Positions 9,249 to 17,937 of a stretch of DNA of 64,000 nucleotides are shown one piece after another. The notes beneath the pieces were generated by a model that was not told the origin of the DNA, ran no database searches, and saw only the letters and a list, made by a program, of their open reading frames with translations. Each line of letters starts with the position of its first letter. Position 1 is the first letter of the stretch. A program made the translations under genes and the position numbers. Source of the stretch: Psychrobacillus sp048572895 (lineage in GTDB: Bacteria > Bacillota > Bacilli > Bacillales_A > Planococcaceae); contig NZ_CP183878.1 of NCBI RefSeq assembly GCF_048572895.1, forward strand, positions 1,550,001-1,614,000. Direction: 5' to 3'.

Positions 9249-9286
9249 ATGGAGAGTGATGACAATGATCATCGCTCTCCATTTTT
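9249..9286 (+). terminator. Terminator of the YugP-like gene
   Basis: 12-bp stem GGAGAGTGATGA / TCATCGCTCTCC with one G-T pair, 6-base loop, then five T. Confidence 0.88.
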
Positions 9287-9290
9287 CAGA

Positions 9291-9750
9291 TATAGGAAAG
9301 TATATAAAAAGATCATATGAACACTGGGTTTGATGCACTTTTAAAAATGAATAATACGGCTGATTTCCGTTTCAGGTGGAAGAAAGCAGATTATCTTTTA
9401 TACCTAGTGGAAATAAAGAAAAGTAGTAAGGGTTTGACTCATAAAGAAGCGAAGTAGCGAACGAAATAGCATCTTCGAGAGCTTCTTCTATAAATAGGAA
9501 AGCAGTTTTTCTTTAGTTATCCAAAAACGCACTAACCTGTTTCTAAGAGTTCTAGGAGGGCGACGGGCAGGTAAACGCCATAAGATTACCGAAAAAAAGT
9601 GCTATTGTTTGTGACGTATGTCACAAACAATAGCACTAAAAAATTAACTCGGTAATAATATAGCAAATCGTCTGTCCAAAGCCCTTCAAAAGCGTTAGAA
9701 ATAGCTTATGAACTTAGAGGACTGGGCCCATTTTTGCTCGGTTTTTCTTA
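9291..9750 (+). repeat. Structured non-coding repeat, copy A
   Basis: Non-coding element found again at 20410-20879 (B) and 20883-21581 (C). Shared landmarks in order: start TATAGGAAAGTATATAAAAA; AACCTGTTTCTAAGAG; left arm GGAGGGCGACGGGCAG (9555-9570); inner arm ATTACCGA (9585-9592); an 18-bp perfect hairpin (9598-9637) with apex GTGAC-N4-GTCAC; inner arm TCGGTAAT (9649-9656); right arm CTGTCCAAAGCCCTTC (9672-9687); and a terminator-like end with GGGC and GCTC arms and TTTTTCTTA. A 21-base piece at 9361-9381 matches the start of the palindromic insert seen in copy C. No open frame is conserved. It may be a structured RNA gene or a non-autonomous mobile element. Confidence 0.8.
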
Positions 9751-9784
9751 TTTATCTTTAAATAGATTATTTACTGACAATAAT

Positions 9785-9936
9785 ATGGATACATTTCCCT
9801 TTTCGCAAGTAAATCGCTAAGTAAAGCAAGTAGTCGAAGAAGGAGTGCAATTAACTAACAGGGTAAGACAATAACCTCAGCATGACAGCAAGTAACTGGT
9901 GCACAAATGGTAGGAAATCCTGTATGGATAGATTAG
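9785..9936 (+). pseudogene. Remnant of an unidentified small gene
   Basis: After a Met at 9785 the frame reads MDTFPFSQVNR, a stop, then VKQVVEEGVQLTNRVRQ. In another frame it continues as QQVTGAQMVGNPVWID and then a TAG at 9934. The residue composition looks coding, but two or more disabling changes are present. I do not recognise the family. The rest of the gap up to 9953 holds nothing else that I can see. Confidence 0.35.
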
Positions 9937-9953
9937 AAGCTTAAATTACACTT

Positions 9954-9994
9954 GAAAAAAAGAATTATCCAAGTATCTAACTTGAATAATTCTT
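9954..9994 (-). terminator. Terminator of the YitT-type gene
   Basis: 15-bp stem with one mismatch (arms at 9960-9974 and 9980-9994, AAGAATTAT... / ...ATAATTCTT). Reading on the minus strand it is followed by six T. It lies 34 bases beyond the stop of the gene that ends at 10029. Confidence 0.85.
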
Positions 9995-10028
9995 CATTTT
10001 CAATGAAATCAGTTTTCAACTATACAAA

Positions 10029-10898
10029 CTACTCAATCGGTTTCTTCTCATCATCTAATGTAAAGCCTTCCCCCATGACATCGTGAACTTCCGTTATTGA
10101 AACAAAAGCATGTGGATCGATAGAAGTTATAACATTTTTTAACGAGGTAATTTGATTTTTAGCTACTACACAATAAAGAACCTCTCTATCATTTTTTGTG
10201 AAGTGACCATGGCCATTAAAAATTGTGACGCCGCGAGATAGTTTCTCTGTAATTAGATCCGCAATTTCACTTTGTTTATCAGAGATGATAAATGCACCTC
10301 TAGCAGAATAAGCACCTTCTTGTACAAAATCGATGACCCTTGCTCCAACATAAACCGCGACTAAAGTATACATCATAGAACGCTCATTTAAAAAAGTGGC
10401 CCATGATAATACTATTACACATGCATCGAAGATAAACATCGTTTTACCCATGCTCCAACCTTTGTATTTAAATACAAGGCGGGCAATAATATCTACCCCT
10501 CCGGTGGTACCTCCATATTTGAAAATAATTCCTAAACCTAAACCTACGAAAACACCTGCAAAGAGGGAAACAAGAAACAGATCATCCTCTAATCCTAGTT
10601 GAAATTCATAAATATCGAATAGTTTTAAAAATACAGATACTGAAATGGTACCGATTAATGTATAGGCAAACATTTTCCGACCAAGTAGCTTCCACCCTAT
10701 GATGAACATTGGTATATTTAATAAAAGGTTCATTAAAGCTACATCCCAGTTGAATGCAAAATATAAAACGAGGGTAATACCAGAAAATCCACCTTCTCCA
10801 AGCTCATTTTGCATATTAAAATGAACAAAGCCAAAACTATAAATGGCTGCTCCAAAAATAATCATTACAATATTTTTAAATTTAAGTCCAAGTCCCAT
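10029..10898 (-). CDS. ypjC: YitT family membrane protein (DUF161 + DUF2179), YpjC-like
   Basis: 289 residues: five to six N-terminal membrane helices of the YitT type (GGFSGITLVLYF, YGGTTGGVDIIARLV), then a cytoplasmic DUF2179 domain from about residue 215 (RGVTIFNGHGHFTKNDREVLYCVV). Substrate unknown. It is the only minus-strand gene between hisC and panD and lies just before ypjD, the place of B. subtilis ypjC, so the symbol rests on family plus position. Several YitT paralogues usually exist per genome. Confidence 0.85.
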   Translation of the reverse strand: MGLGLKFKNIVMIIFGAAIYSFGFVHFNMQNELGEGGFSGITLVLYFAFNWDVALMNLLLNIPMFIIGWKLLGRKMFAYTLIGTISVSVFLKLFDIYEFQLGLEDDLFLVSLFAGVFVGLGLGIIFKYGGTTGGVDIIARLVFKYKGWSMGKTMFIFDACVIVLSWATFLNERSMMYTLVAVYVGARVIDFVQEGAYSARGAFIISDKQSEIADLITEKLSRGVTIFNGHGHFTKNDREVLYCVVAKNQITSLKNVITSIDPHAFVSITEVHDVMGEGFTLDDEKKPIE

Positions 10899-10954
10899 TG
10901 TTCCACCTCACTTATTAGTTCATACTTAAGTTATTATCGATTATTTTGATGCTT

Positions 10955-10984
10955 TTGACAACTAGCTGATATTTTTATTAGGAT
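10955..10984 (+). promoter_or_regulatory. Possible promoter of the ypjD-dapB-mgsA-bshA-cca-birA run
   Basis: Perfect -35 TTGACA (10955-10960) with an imperfect -10 TAGGAT (10979-10984) at 18 bases, 24 bases upstream of ypjD, in the divergent gap with the YitT-type gene. Confidence 0.4.
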
Positions 10985-11007
10985 ATACACAGAGGGAGGG
11001 ATAAATA

Positions 11008-11340
11008 ATGGAAGAGAAAAAGACTTTGTCAGATTTACAACTAGAAGTTGATACGTACATAAATCAATTTAAAGAAGGTTATTTCCCACCAATGGAACTA
11101 TTAGCGAGACTTACGGAAGAATTAGGAGAGCTATCTAGAGAGATTCAGCATAAGTATGGGATAAAGAAAAAGAAAAATACGGAAGTCGAAAAAGAAATTG
11201 CAGATGAAATGGGTGATTTCTTTTTTGTGCTATTGTGTATGGCAAATGCAGAAGGTATAAATCTGCAGCAGTCACTAGAGCAAGTCTTAAACAAATATAA
11301 TACAAGAGACAAAGATAGATGGACGATCAAGGAGGACTAA
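11008..11340 (+). CDS. ypjD: MazG-type nucleotide pyrophosphohydrolase YpjD
   Basis: 110-residue all-helical MazG fold. The metal-binding motif is visible as LTEELGELSREI (EExxE) and EIADEMGDFFFVLLCMAN (ExxD), with the family C-terminus YNTRDKDRW. Such enzymes hydrolyse (d)NTPs to monophosphates and pyrophosphate and may clean the nucleotide pool. The start follows a GAGGGAGGG site. The RBS of dapB (AGGAGG) lies inside its last codons, so the two are coupled. Confidence 0.93.
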   Translation: MEEKKTLSDLQLEVDTYINQFKEGYFPPMELLARLTEELGELSREIQHKYGIKKKKNTEVEKEIADEMGDFFFVLLCMANAEGINLQQSLEQVLNKYNTRDKDRWTIKED

Positions 11341-11342
11341 TA

Positions 11343-12119
11343 ATGGTTATTAAAGTAGCAGTAGCAGGCCCAAGAGGTAAAATGGGAAAAGAAGCTGTAG
11401 CAACGGTATTAAAAAATAAGGATTTTTTATTAGTAGCGGTTTTGGATTCAAAGCAGGATATGGAGTGTTTAGTGGATAATATTCCCGTTTTTACCTCTTT
11501 AAACTTATTAATTGAAGAAACAGAACCTGATGTACTAGTTGACTTGACTGTGCCAGCAGCAGTATTTGAACATGCGATGACTGCCCTAGAGTATGGTGTA
11601 AGACCAGTTATTGGTACAACTGGCTTCACTGATTTACAATTAGATACACTACGACACAAAGTAGAAGAAAGTCAGGTAGGATGTATAATAGCTCCTAATT
11701 TTTCGATTGGTGCAGTCCTTATGATGAAGTTTGCACAAACAGCAGCAAAATATTTACCAAATGTAGAGATTATCGAGATGCATCATGATCAGAAGGTAGA
11801 TGCACCTTCGGGAACAGCTATTAAGACGGCACAAATGATTCAGCAAACACGTATTTCCATGGAACAAGGTCATCCGGGTGAGGAAGAGACAATTCAAGGG
11901 GCAAGAGGAGCAAATATGGATGGCATGCATATACATAGTGTCCGATTACCTGGTTTAGTTGCACATCAGCAGGTACTACTTGGGGGAGAAGGACAATTGC
12001 TCACTCTACGTCATGACTCTTTTGACCGTGCATCCTTTATGTCTGGAATTGTATTGTCTATCGAGGAAGTTATGAAACGTAATGTATTGATTTACGGTTT
12101 AGAAGAGATTATTTTATAG
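11343..12119 (+). CDS. dapB: 4-hydroxy-tetrahydrodipicolinate reductase
   Basis: NAD(P)H-dependent second dedicated step of diaminopimelate/lysine synthesis, which supplies the cell wall and, in sporeformers, dipicolinate. N-terminal nucleotide-binding loop VAGPRGKMGKE, then GTTGFT, APNFSIGAVLM and the signature EMHHDQKVDAPSGTA with the catalytic His/Lys. The length of 258 aa is normal. The ATG at 11343 follows AGGAGG at 11331-11336; an upstream in-frame start at 11319 lies inside ypjD and has no ribosome binding site. Confidence 0.96.
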   Translation: MVIKVAVAGPRGKMGKEAVATVLKNKDFLLVAVLDSKQDMECLVDNIPVFTSLNLLIEETEPDVLVDLTVPAAVFEHAMTALEYGVRPVIGTTGFTDLQLDTLRHKVEESQVGCIIAPNFSIGAVLMMKFAQTAAKYLPNVEIIEMHHDQKVDAPSGTAIKTAQMIQQTRISMEQGHPGEEETIQGARGANMDGMHIHSVRLPGLVAHQQVLLGGEGQLLTLRHDSFDRASFMSGIVLSIEEVMKRNVLIYGLEEIIL

Positions 12120-12129
12120 GAGGTAAAAA

Positions 12130-12537
12130 ATGAGAATTGCATTAGTAGCACATGATCGGAAAAAAGAAGATTTAATACAGTTTGTAACTGCCTTTAAATC
12201 AATATTAGAGGAGCATGACTTATATGCTACCGGAACAACGGGAACTAGAATTATTGATGAAGTTGGCTTAAGTGTATTTAGATATAAATCAGGACCACTA
12301 GGTGGTGACCAACAAATAGGAGCTGCAATTGCAAATAACGAGATGGATATGGTCATCTTTTTCCGAGATCCACTAACTGCTCAACCACATGAGCCAGATG
12401 TAACTGCGCTCATTCGACTTTGCGATGTTTATCAGATTCCGCTTGCAACTAATATGGGAACAGCGGAGATTCTGTTAAAAGGTATCGAACAAGGATTTTT
12501 AGATTGGCGTTTATTGGAAGAGAGACGTTCACGTTAA
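12130..12537 (+). CDS. mgsA: Methylglyoxal synthase
   Basis: Converts dihydroxyacetone phosphate to methylglyoxal and phosphate, a bypass of lower glycolysis. 135 residues with LVAHDRKKED at the N-terminus, YATGTTGT (phosphate-binding), SGPLGGDQQIGA and FFRDPLTAQPHEPD, all family hallmarks. ATG 8 bases after AGGAGG. In B. subtilis bshB1 lies between mgsA and bshA; here the stop is only 12 bases from bshA and bshB1 is absent. Confidence 0.96.
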   Translation: MRIALVAHDRKKEDLIQFVTAFKSILEEHDLYATGTTGTRIIDEVGLSVFRYKSGPLGGDQQIGAAIANNEMDMVIFFRDPLTAQPHEPDVTALIRLCDVYQIPLATNMGTAEILLKGIEQGFLDWRLLEERRSR

Positions 12538-12549
12538 GGAAGTGATTAA

Positions 12550-13680
12550 GTGCGTAAATTGAAAATAGGTATTACTTGTTATCCAACAGTTGGAGGATCA
12601 GGGGTAATTGCGACAGAATTAGGGAAGATGCTTGCAGCAAAAGGGCATGAAATACATTTCATCACATCGGGAATCCCTTTCCGATTAAATAAAATATATC
12701 CAACCATAACATTTCATCAAGTAGAAGTGAATAGTTACTCGGTATTTCAATATGCTCCATATGACATTGCACTAGCCAACAAAATGGCAGAGGTGATTGT
12801 TGACCAGCAACTAGATGTGTTACATGTCCATTATGCTATTCCGCATGCAGTGTGTGCTATTTTGGCTAAAGATATGGCAAATTCAGATATTGGAATTGTT
12901 ACAACATTACATGGAACAGATATAACAGTATTAGGCTATGATTCATCGCTAAAAGGTGCCATTAAATATGGAATAGAAAAATCGGATGTAGTTACTGCGG
13001 TATCTAACTCCCTTGCCCAAGAAACGATGGACTTAATAGCGCCAAATAAAGATATTGAGACGATATATAATTTTATTGATGAACGAGAATACACTAAAAA
13101 GGATCCAGGGAACCTTAAAGGGTTATTAGGTATAAAACCACAGGAAAAGGTAGTTATTCATGTTTCTAATTTTAGAAAAGTGAAACATGTACCAGATATA
13201 GTGGAAAGCTTTAAACTTATACACAAGGACGTCCCATCTAAACTGCTGTTGGTAGGGGATGGTCCTGAAAAGCATCCAATAATGGAGTCTATTAAAGGCA
13301 CTTCCATCGAACATGATGTATTGTTTTTAGGAAAACAGGAAAGTCTATCCGAGCTTTATGCAATTGCAGATCTTATGCTATTACTTTCTGAAAAAGAATC
13401 ATTTGGTTTAGTGCTATTAGAAGCAATGGCTTGCGGAGTACCATGTATTGGAACGAATATTGGTGGTATACCAGAGGTTATTACTAATGGAGAAAATGGA
13501 TATATCGTTGAATTAGGGGATTGTAAGAAAGTAGCGGAATACGGTTTAAAAATTTTACAAAACCCGGAATTACATAAACAAATTGTAGATCGATCTCTAG
13601 CGATTATAGAGGATCGATTTAGTTCAAAAAGTATTGTGGAACAGTACGAAGCGATGTATGAAAGAGTGGCGAGAAAATAG
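12550..13680 (+). CDS. bshA: N-acetyl-alpha-D-glucosaminyl L-malate synthase (bacillithiol synthesis)
   Basis: GT4 glycosyltransferase that joins UDP-GlcNAc and L-malate in the first step of bacillithiol synthesis. Features: GGSGVIATELG near the N-terminus, HVHYAIPHA, TLHGTDITVLG, VSNFRKVKH, and the EX7E donor-binding motif ESFGLVLLEAMACGVPC. 376 aa, GTG start after AAGGAAGTGA. The neighbours match the B. subtilis operon, except that the deacetylase gene bshB1 is missing directly upstream. Another BshB must act from elsewhere if bacillithiol is made. Confidence 0.95.
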   Translation: MRKLKIGITCYPTVGGSGVIATELGKMLAAKGHEIHFITSGIPFRLNKIYPTITFHQVEVNSYSVFQYAPYDIALANKMAEVIVDQQLDVLHVHYAIPHAVCAILAKDMANSDIGIVTTLHGTDITVLGYDSSLKGAIKYGIEKSDVVTAVSNSLAQETMDLIAPNKDIETIYNFIDEREYTKKDPGNLKGLLGIKPQEKVVIHVSNFRKVKHVPDIVESFKLIHKDVPSKLLLVGDGPEKHPIMESIKGTSIEHDVLFLGKQESLSELYAIADLMLLLSEKESFGLVLLEAMACGVPCIGTNIGGIPEVITNGENGYIVELGDCKKVAEYGLKILQNPELHKQIVDRSLAIIEDRFSSKSIVEQYEAMYERVARK

Positions 13681-13684
13681 CGGT

Positions 13685-14866
13685 ATGAAAAATCGGTGGC
13701 CAGCAGCTTATAAAATAATTGATGAACTGGAACAAGCAGGTTTCGAGGCATTTGTAGTGGGAGGGGCTGTCCGAGACTTTATACGTAATGCGGCTGTAAA
13801 TGATGTCGATATCACCACAAATGCCACACCATTAGAAGTCAAAGCGTTATTTCCGCACACAATTGATGTTGGTATTGAACATGGAACTGTATTAGTAGTA
13901 TTGGATGAGCCTATTGAAGTAACTACTTATCGGTCCGAAACGACATACTCGGATTTTAGAAGACCAGATGGAGTTACGTTTGTTCGTAATTTAAAAGAGG
14001 ATTTGCAACGACGAGACTTTACAATTAATGCAATGGCGTTAACAAAAGAGGATGAGCTGGTCGATTATTTTGGAGGTAGACAAGCTATTGAGGAAGGAAT
14101 AATTCAAGCAGTCGGAAATCCACAACTTAGATTTTCAGAGGATGCATTACGAATGTTAAGAGCGGTTCGATTCTCGGCCCAGTTGAATTTCTCACTTGAG
14201 CCACATACCTTCGAAGCAATTCGCTCCTTGCATGTACTTATTACACATGTTTCCATTGAAAGGGTCAAAGTCGAGCTAGAGAAAATATGGTTAAGTGATT
14301 TTTCGCTAAAAGGGATGCAATTATTTGTCGACAGTGGATTATCGAGAATTTTCCCTGGAGAATGGGATAAATGTCTGCAAAGTTGGGATAACTTCTCAAG
14401 TTATAATGTTAAAGCAAATGGATGGGCATTCTTTGCACTCATGCAGTCGACAGAGGATATTGATCAGTTATTAAATTACTATAAATGCTCGAATGATGAG
14501 AAAAAACATGTGAAAAATGTGTTGCAAGCAGTTCGTAGTTTGGTAAAAGGGACGTGGACAGCCGATGAATTATTCCATTTTAGTGAGGATGTTTTGATAG
14601 TGTCCTATCACTATGGAAAATCTCTGCTTTCGAATAAAATAAACGGCTCGCTTGAGGAATTCTTAATACGAAAAGACACAATTCCCATTGCCTCAAAAAA
14701 AGATATTGTTGTCAATGGAAATGACATTATGCAATGGGCAAACAAAAAAAGAGGCGCATGGATAAAAGAAGTATTAGATATATTAACAAGCTTGATAGTC
14801 AATGGTCAGCTAAAGAATGACAGACAAGCAATAAAGGGATGGTTTTCTCATGAATATCTCCAGTAA
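13685..14866 (+). CDS. cca: CCA tRNA nucleotidyltransferase
   Basis: Class II nucleotidyltransferase that adds or repairs the 3' CCA of tRNA. Motifs in the N-terminal half: FVVGGAVRDF, the catalytic DVD in NDVDITTNATP, TYRSE, and RRDFTINAMAL, then EDALRMLRAVRFSAQL. The C-terminal helical part is family-like. The start is taken at ATG 13685 (MKNRWPAAYKII, 393 aa), just after the bshA stop; an earlier in-frame start at 13634 would lie well inside bshA. The ribosome binding site is weak, suggesting coupling with bshA. It overlaps birA by 17 bases. Confidence 0.94.
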   Translation: MKNRWPAAYKIIDELEQAGFEAFVVGGAVRDFIRNAAVNDVDITTNATPLEVKALFPHTIDVGIEHGTVLVVLDEPIEVTTYRSETTYSDFRRPDGVTFVRNLKEDLQRRDFTINAMALTKEDELVDYFGGRQAIEEGIIQAVGNPQLRFSEDALRMLRAVRFSAQLNFSLEPHTFEAIRSLHVLITHVSIERVKVELEKIWLSDFSLKGMQLFVDSGLSRIFPGEWDKCLQSWDNFSSYNVKANGWAFFALMQSTEDIDQLLNYYKCSNDEKKHVKNVLQAVRSLVKGTWTADELFHFSEDVLIVSYHYGKSLLSNKINGSLEEFLIRKDTIPIASKKDIVVNGNDIMQWANKKRGAWIKEVLDILTSLIVNGQLKNDRQAIKGWFSHEYLQ

Positions 14867-15839
14867 AGAAAAAATTCTTTCTACTCTAATAAATGCAAAA
14901 GGGAAACCTGTCTCCGGTCAGAAGCTTGCAGATGAATTGCAAATTTCGCGAACGATGATTTGGAAGCATTTGAAAAGCATCGAAGAGGATGGCTATGTAA
15001 TTGAAGCCATCAAAAAGAAAGGCTATGTCTTACAGTCTATACCTGATTTAGTTACTCCAGAGCAAATTTTTCCTATTCTGGAGACGAAGCAATTAGGGAG
15101 AAGTTTGGATTATTATACAACTTGTGAATCCACACAAATTATTGCTGCAGACAAAGCTCGCATTGGTGCCCCTCATGGAACAGTAATCATTTCAGAGGAA
15201 CAAACTGCGGGAAGAGGAAGACTAGAACGAAGCTGGAACTCTACCGCAAATAAAGGTATATGGATGAGTGTTATTATTCGACCGACAATTAGTCCGCAGT
15301 TTGCTGCTCAATTTACTCTTGTCTCTGCTGTGGCTATTACTCAAGCGATTCAAGAAGTGACAAACCTTACTCCCGAGATTAAATGGCCAAATGATATTCT
15401 TATTAACGGGAAAAAAGTTACAGGTATTTTGACCGAGTTACAGGCTGATATGGATATCGTCCATTCAATTATTATAGGGATTGGTGTCAATGTAAATCAG
15501 GAACTAAGTGCATTTGACGAATCCATTCAAACAATCGCTACATCATTGAAAATGGAAAATGGGGAAGAAATAGATCGTGCTTTATTGGTAGCAAAAATAC
15601 TTTATTATCTTGAAAAGTATGGGGATCTGTATGTAGAAAAAGGCTTTCAACCTATTAAAATTCTTTGGGAAAGTCATAACTGTACGATTGGGAAACGTAT
15701 ACGCGCCACTACATTACGAGAAACCCTTGAAGGTGTTGCCTTAGGTATTACGAATGATGGAGTTTTAGAACTAAAACTAGATAGTGGTGAAATACGTGGT
15801 GTCTATTCTGCAGATATTCATTTACTTCATAGGAAATAA
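14850..15839 (+). CDS. birA: Bifunctional biotin operon repressor / biotin-protein ligase
   Basis: N-terminal winged helix (residues 1-65, KLADELQISRTMIWKHLKSI) joined to a ligase domain. The biotinyl-AMP loop is seen as GRGRLERSW, the central substrate region as IKWPNDILI with the catalytic lysine in NGKKVTGIL, and the C-terminal SH3-like domain as GVALGITNDGVL. It biotinylates carboxylases and, as a group II BirA, should repress biotin genes. 329 aa. Its start lies inside cca. Confidence 0.95.
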   Translation: MNISSKEKILSTLINAKGKPVSGQKLADELQISRTMIWKHLKSIEEDGYVIEAIKKKGYVLQSIPDLVTPEQIFPILETKQLGRSLDYYTTCESTQIIAADKARIGAPHGTVIISEEQTAGRGRLERSWNSTANKGIWMSVIIRPTISPQFAAQFTLVSAVAITQAIQEVTNLTPEIKWPNDILINGKKVTGILTELQADMDIVHSIIIGIGVNVNQELSAFDESIQTIATSLKMENGEEIDRALLVAKILYYLEKYGDLYVEKGFQPIKILWESHNCTIGKRIRATTLRETLEGVALGITNDGVLELKLDSGEIRGVYSADIHLLHRK

Positions 15840-15879
15840 TAAAACTCTAGACGTAAGGATAACCTTTTAAAAGAATTTC

Positions 15880-16031
15880 TCCGTCCAGACTCCAACGCCT
15901 TGCCCCTCGGGGTCAAATGGAAAAAAGCTTTGGTGGCTGAGGAGCTGCCTCATCGCTTTTCCCCATTTGCCTGTCGGGGCAGAAATAGGCGCTTGCGCTT
16001 TTGTAGTTAGGAAGAAGTTAATTTGGACGGA
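15880..16031 (+). repeat. Imperfect palindromic intergenic repeat (CCGTCCA ends)
   Basis: Bounded by TCCGTCCA (15880-15887) and TGGACGGA (16024-16031). Inside, TTGCCCC pairs with GGGGCAG, and CAAATGGAAAAAAGC with GCTTTTCCCCATTTG, so the whole can fold into one long hairpin. The inner text (CCAACGCCTTGCCCCTCGGG, GGCGCTTGCGCTTTTG) is of a type I recall as scattered in many Bacillales genomes. It is more GC-rich than its surroundings. Nothing else is visible between birA and 16170. Confidence 0.7.
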
Positions 16032-16170
16032 TTCCATTTTTTTTGTTATTCTGTATGTGTTGGGCAGTATCCTTTTTGAACTGCACCTTTAATAAACAGT
16101 TTGTTTAACTAAATAGTCTGCCTTGATCTACATGACAGGGACGGAGAAAACCTATGAACATAATTTTTCT

Positions 16171-16205
16171 GCCCTTCTGTCCAAATTGGAATAGAAGGGC
16201 TTTTA
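16171..16205 (+). terminator. Hairpin terminator upstream of panB
   Basis: Arms GCCCTTCT (16171-16178) and AGAAGGGC (16193-16200) followed by TTTTAT, 38 bases before the panB start. It may end read-through from birA or act as a leader attenuator of panBCD; the sequence does not decide. Confidence 0.65.
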
Positions 16206-16242
16206 TATGGTTTTCTCTTCACAAAAATGGAGGGATAATAGT

Positions 16243-17100
16243 ATGAAAACAACGAGTAACTTTGTAAGTATGAAAAAAAACAATGAGAAAATTACGATGA
16301 TGACAGCTTATGATTTTCCAACTGCCAAATTTGCGGAAGAAGCAGGGATGGATATGATTCTTGTGGGTGATTCACTAGGTATGGTAGTTTTAGGCTATGA
16401 TTCTACTGTTCTAGTTACGATGGATGATATGATCCATCATGGAAAAGCGGTTAGACGTGGTGCGAAGGATACTTTCCTAGTGGTGGATATGCCTTTTGGA
16501 ACTTATCATGGTTCATTAGATCAATCGCTAGCCAATGCAGTTCAGATAATGCAACAAACAGGTGCACAGGCCGTCAAACTTGAAGGTGCTGATGATGTAC
16601 TGCCAGTCATAACGAAACTGACGTTTGCAGGTATTCCAGTTGTCGCCCATCTTGGATTGTTACCTCAATCTGCGGGCGTACTAGGCGGATATAAAGTACA
16701 GGGAAAAACTGCAGCAGCAGCAGAAAAGCTAATGAAGGATGCGAAATTATGTGAGGGAGCTGGGGCTTGTGCGGTCGTTCTAGAATGTATTCCACACCAG
16801 CTTACAGAAACAATTTCTATGTCTTTGACCATCCCGACTATTGGTATTGGTGCAGGTGCCACAGCTGACGGTCAAGTGTTAGTTTTCCACGATATGGTGA
16901 AATACGGGACACATCATATTCCTAAATTTGTGAAGGAATTTGCAAATGTCGGGGAACCAATTTTGAATGGAATTAAGCAATATGTAGAGGAAGTTAAAAC
17001 TGGTACTTTCCCTACTTTAGAGCATTCCTTTACGATGAAGGAAGAACAACTTTCCGCACTATATGGAGGCAATCATGAAAACAGTACAAACGATAAATGA
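16243..17100 (+). CDS. panB: 3-methyl-2-oxobutanoate hydroxymethyltransferase
   Basis: First step of pantothenate synthesis: adds a hydroxymethyl group from methylene-THF to ketoisovalerate. Signature regions: MMTAYDFPTAKFAEEAGMD, LVGDSLGMVVLGYDST (metal Asp), VKLEGAD, HLGLLPQS and the catalytic Glu in VVLECIP. 285 aa from the ATG at 16243, which follows TGGAGGGA; the in-frame ATG at 16207 has no ribosome binding site. The 3' end overlaps panC by 26 bases. Confidence 0.96.
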   Translation: MKTTSNFVSMKKNNEKITMMTAYDFPTAKFAEEAGMDMILVGDSLGMVVLGYDSTVLVTMDDMIHHGKAVRRGAKDTFLVVDMPFGTYHGSLDQSLANAVQIMQQTGAQAVKLEGADDVLPVITKLTFAGIPVVAHLGLLPQSAGVLGGYKVQGKTAAAAEKLMKDAKLCEGAGACAVVLECIPHQLTETISMSLTIPTIGIGAGATADGQVLVFHDMVKYGTHHIPKFVKEFANVGEPILNGIKQYVEEVKTGTFPTLEHSFTMKEEQLSALYGGNHENSTNDK

Positions 17101-17914
17101 ACTAAAACAAATAATTGATTTAAATAAAGATAAAATGATTGGTTTCGTCCCAACTATGGGTTATTTACACGAAGGACACCAGGCGTTATTAAATAAGGCA
17201 AGAGTCGATAATGATTTAGTCGTGGCAAGCATTTTCGTAAATCCTGCTCAATTTGGACCAAATGAAGACTTAGACCGATACCCAAGAGATATTGAAAGAG
17301 ATACACAGCTAGCGACGGATTCAGGAGTGGACGTATTATTCATACCATCCGCTGAAGAAATGTATCCATTTGAAAGCGGTATTACCATCCAAGTAGGAGA
17401 TCTTTCCACAAAGCTGTGTGGAGAAAGTAGACCAGGTCATTTTGACGGAGTACTTAAGGTTATTACTAAATTATTTCATCTTATTCAACCAACGAATGCT
17501 TATTTTGGACAAAAGGATGCGCAGCAACTAGCGATTATTGAGACATTTGTGAATGCATATAACTTCCCAGTACAAATAGTTCGGGTTCCGACAGTTAGAG
17601 AAACAGACGGACTTGCTAAAAGCTCCCGTAATGTATTTTTAAGTGAACAAGAGCGTATAGAGGCGGTTCATTTGTATAAAGCATTGCAATTAGCCAAAGT
17701 AACATGGGAACAAACAAATGATTTACTAGCGGCAATTACTATAGGGAAAGAGCATATTAAAAGTAATTCCACTGGTAAAATTGATTATTTAGAAGCGTTA
17801 TCCTATCCATCGTTACAGCCTGTTACGAATGAAACGAAGGAAGTTTTATTTGCCACAGCAGTATTTTTCGAGAAGGCTCGTTTAATAGATAATATTTTAA
17901 TAGAAAAATTCTAA
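17075..17914 (+). CDS. panC: Pantothenate synthetase
   Basis: ATP-dependent joining of pantoate and beta-alanine. Class I synthetase fold with the HIGH-type loop in VPTMGYLHEGHQALL, FVNPAQFGPNEDLDRYPR, GHFDGVLKVITKLF, YFGQKDAQQ and the KSSRNVFLS ATP loop. 279 aa. The ATG at 17075 is preceded by GGAGG (17066-17070); the ATG at 17063 sits before that site, so the later one is used. Middle gene of panBCD. Confidence 0.96.
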   Translation: MKTVQTINELKQIIDLNKDKMIGFVPTMGYLHEGHQALLNKARVDNDLVVASIFVNPAQFGPNEDLDRYPRDIERDTQLATDSGVDVLFIPSAEEMYPFESGITIQVGDLSTKLCGESRPGHFDGVLKVITKLFHLIQPTNAYFGQKDAQQLAIIETFVNAYNFPVQIVRVPTVRETDGLAKSSRNVFLSEQERIEAVHLYKALQLAKVTWEQTNDLLAAITIGKEHIKSNSTGKIDYLEALSYPSLQPVTNETKEVLFATAVFFEKARLIDNILIEKF

Positions 17915-17937
17915 TTGATAAGAAGGATGTGTAGCAA

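Noticed and set aside
16171..16205. Riboswitch or T-box in front of panBCD
   Set aside because: Only a simple terminator hairpin is visible; no conserved riboswitch core was recognised upstream.
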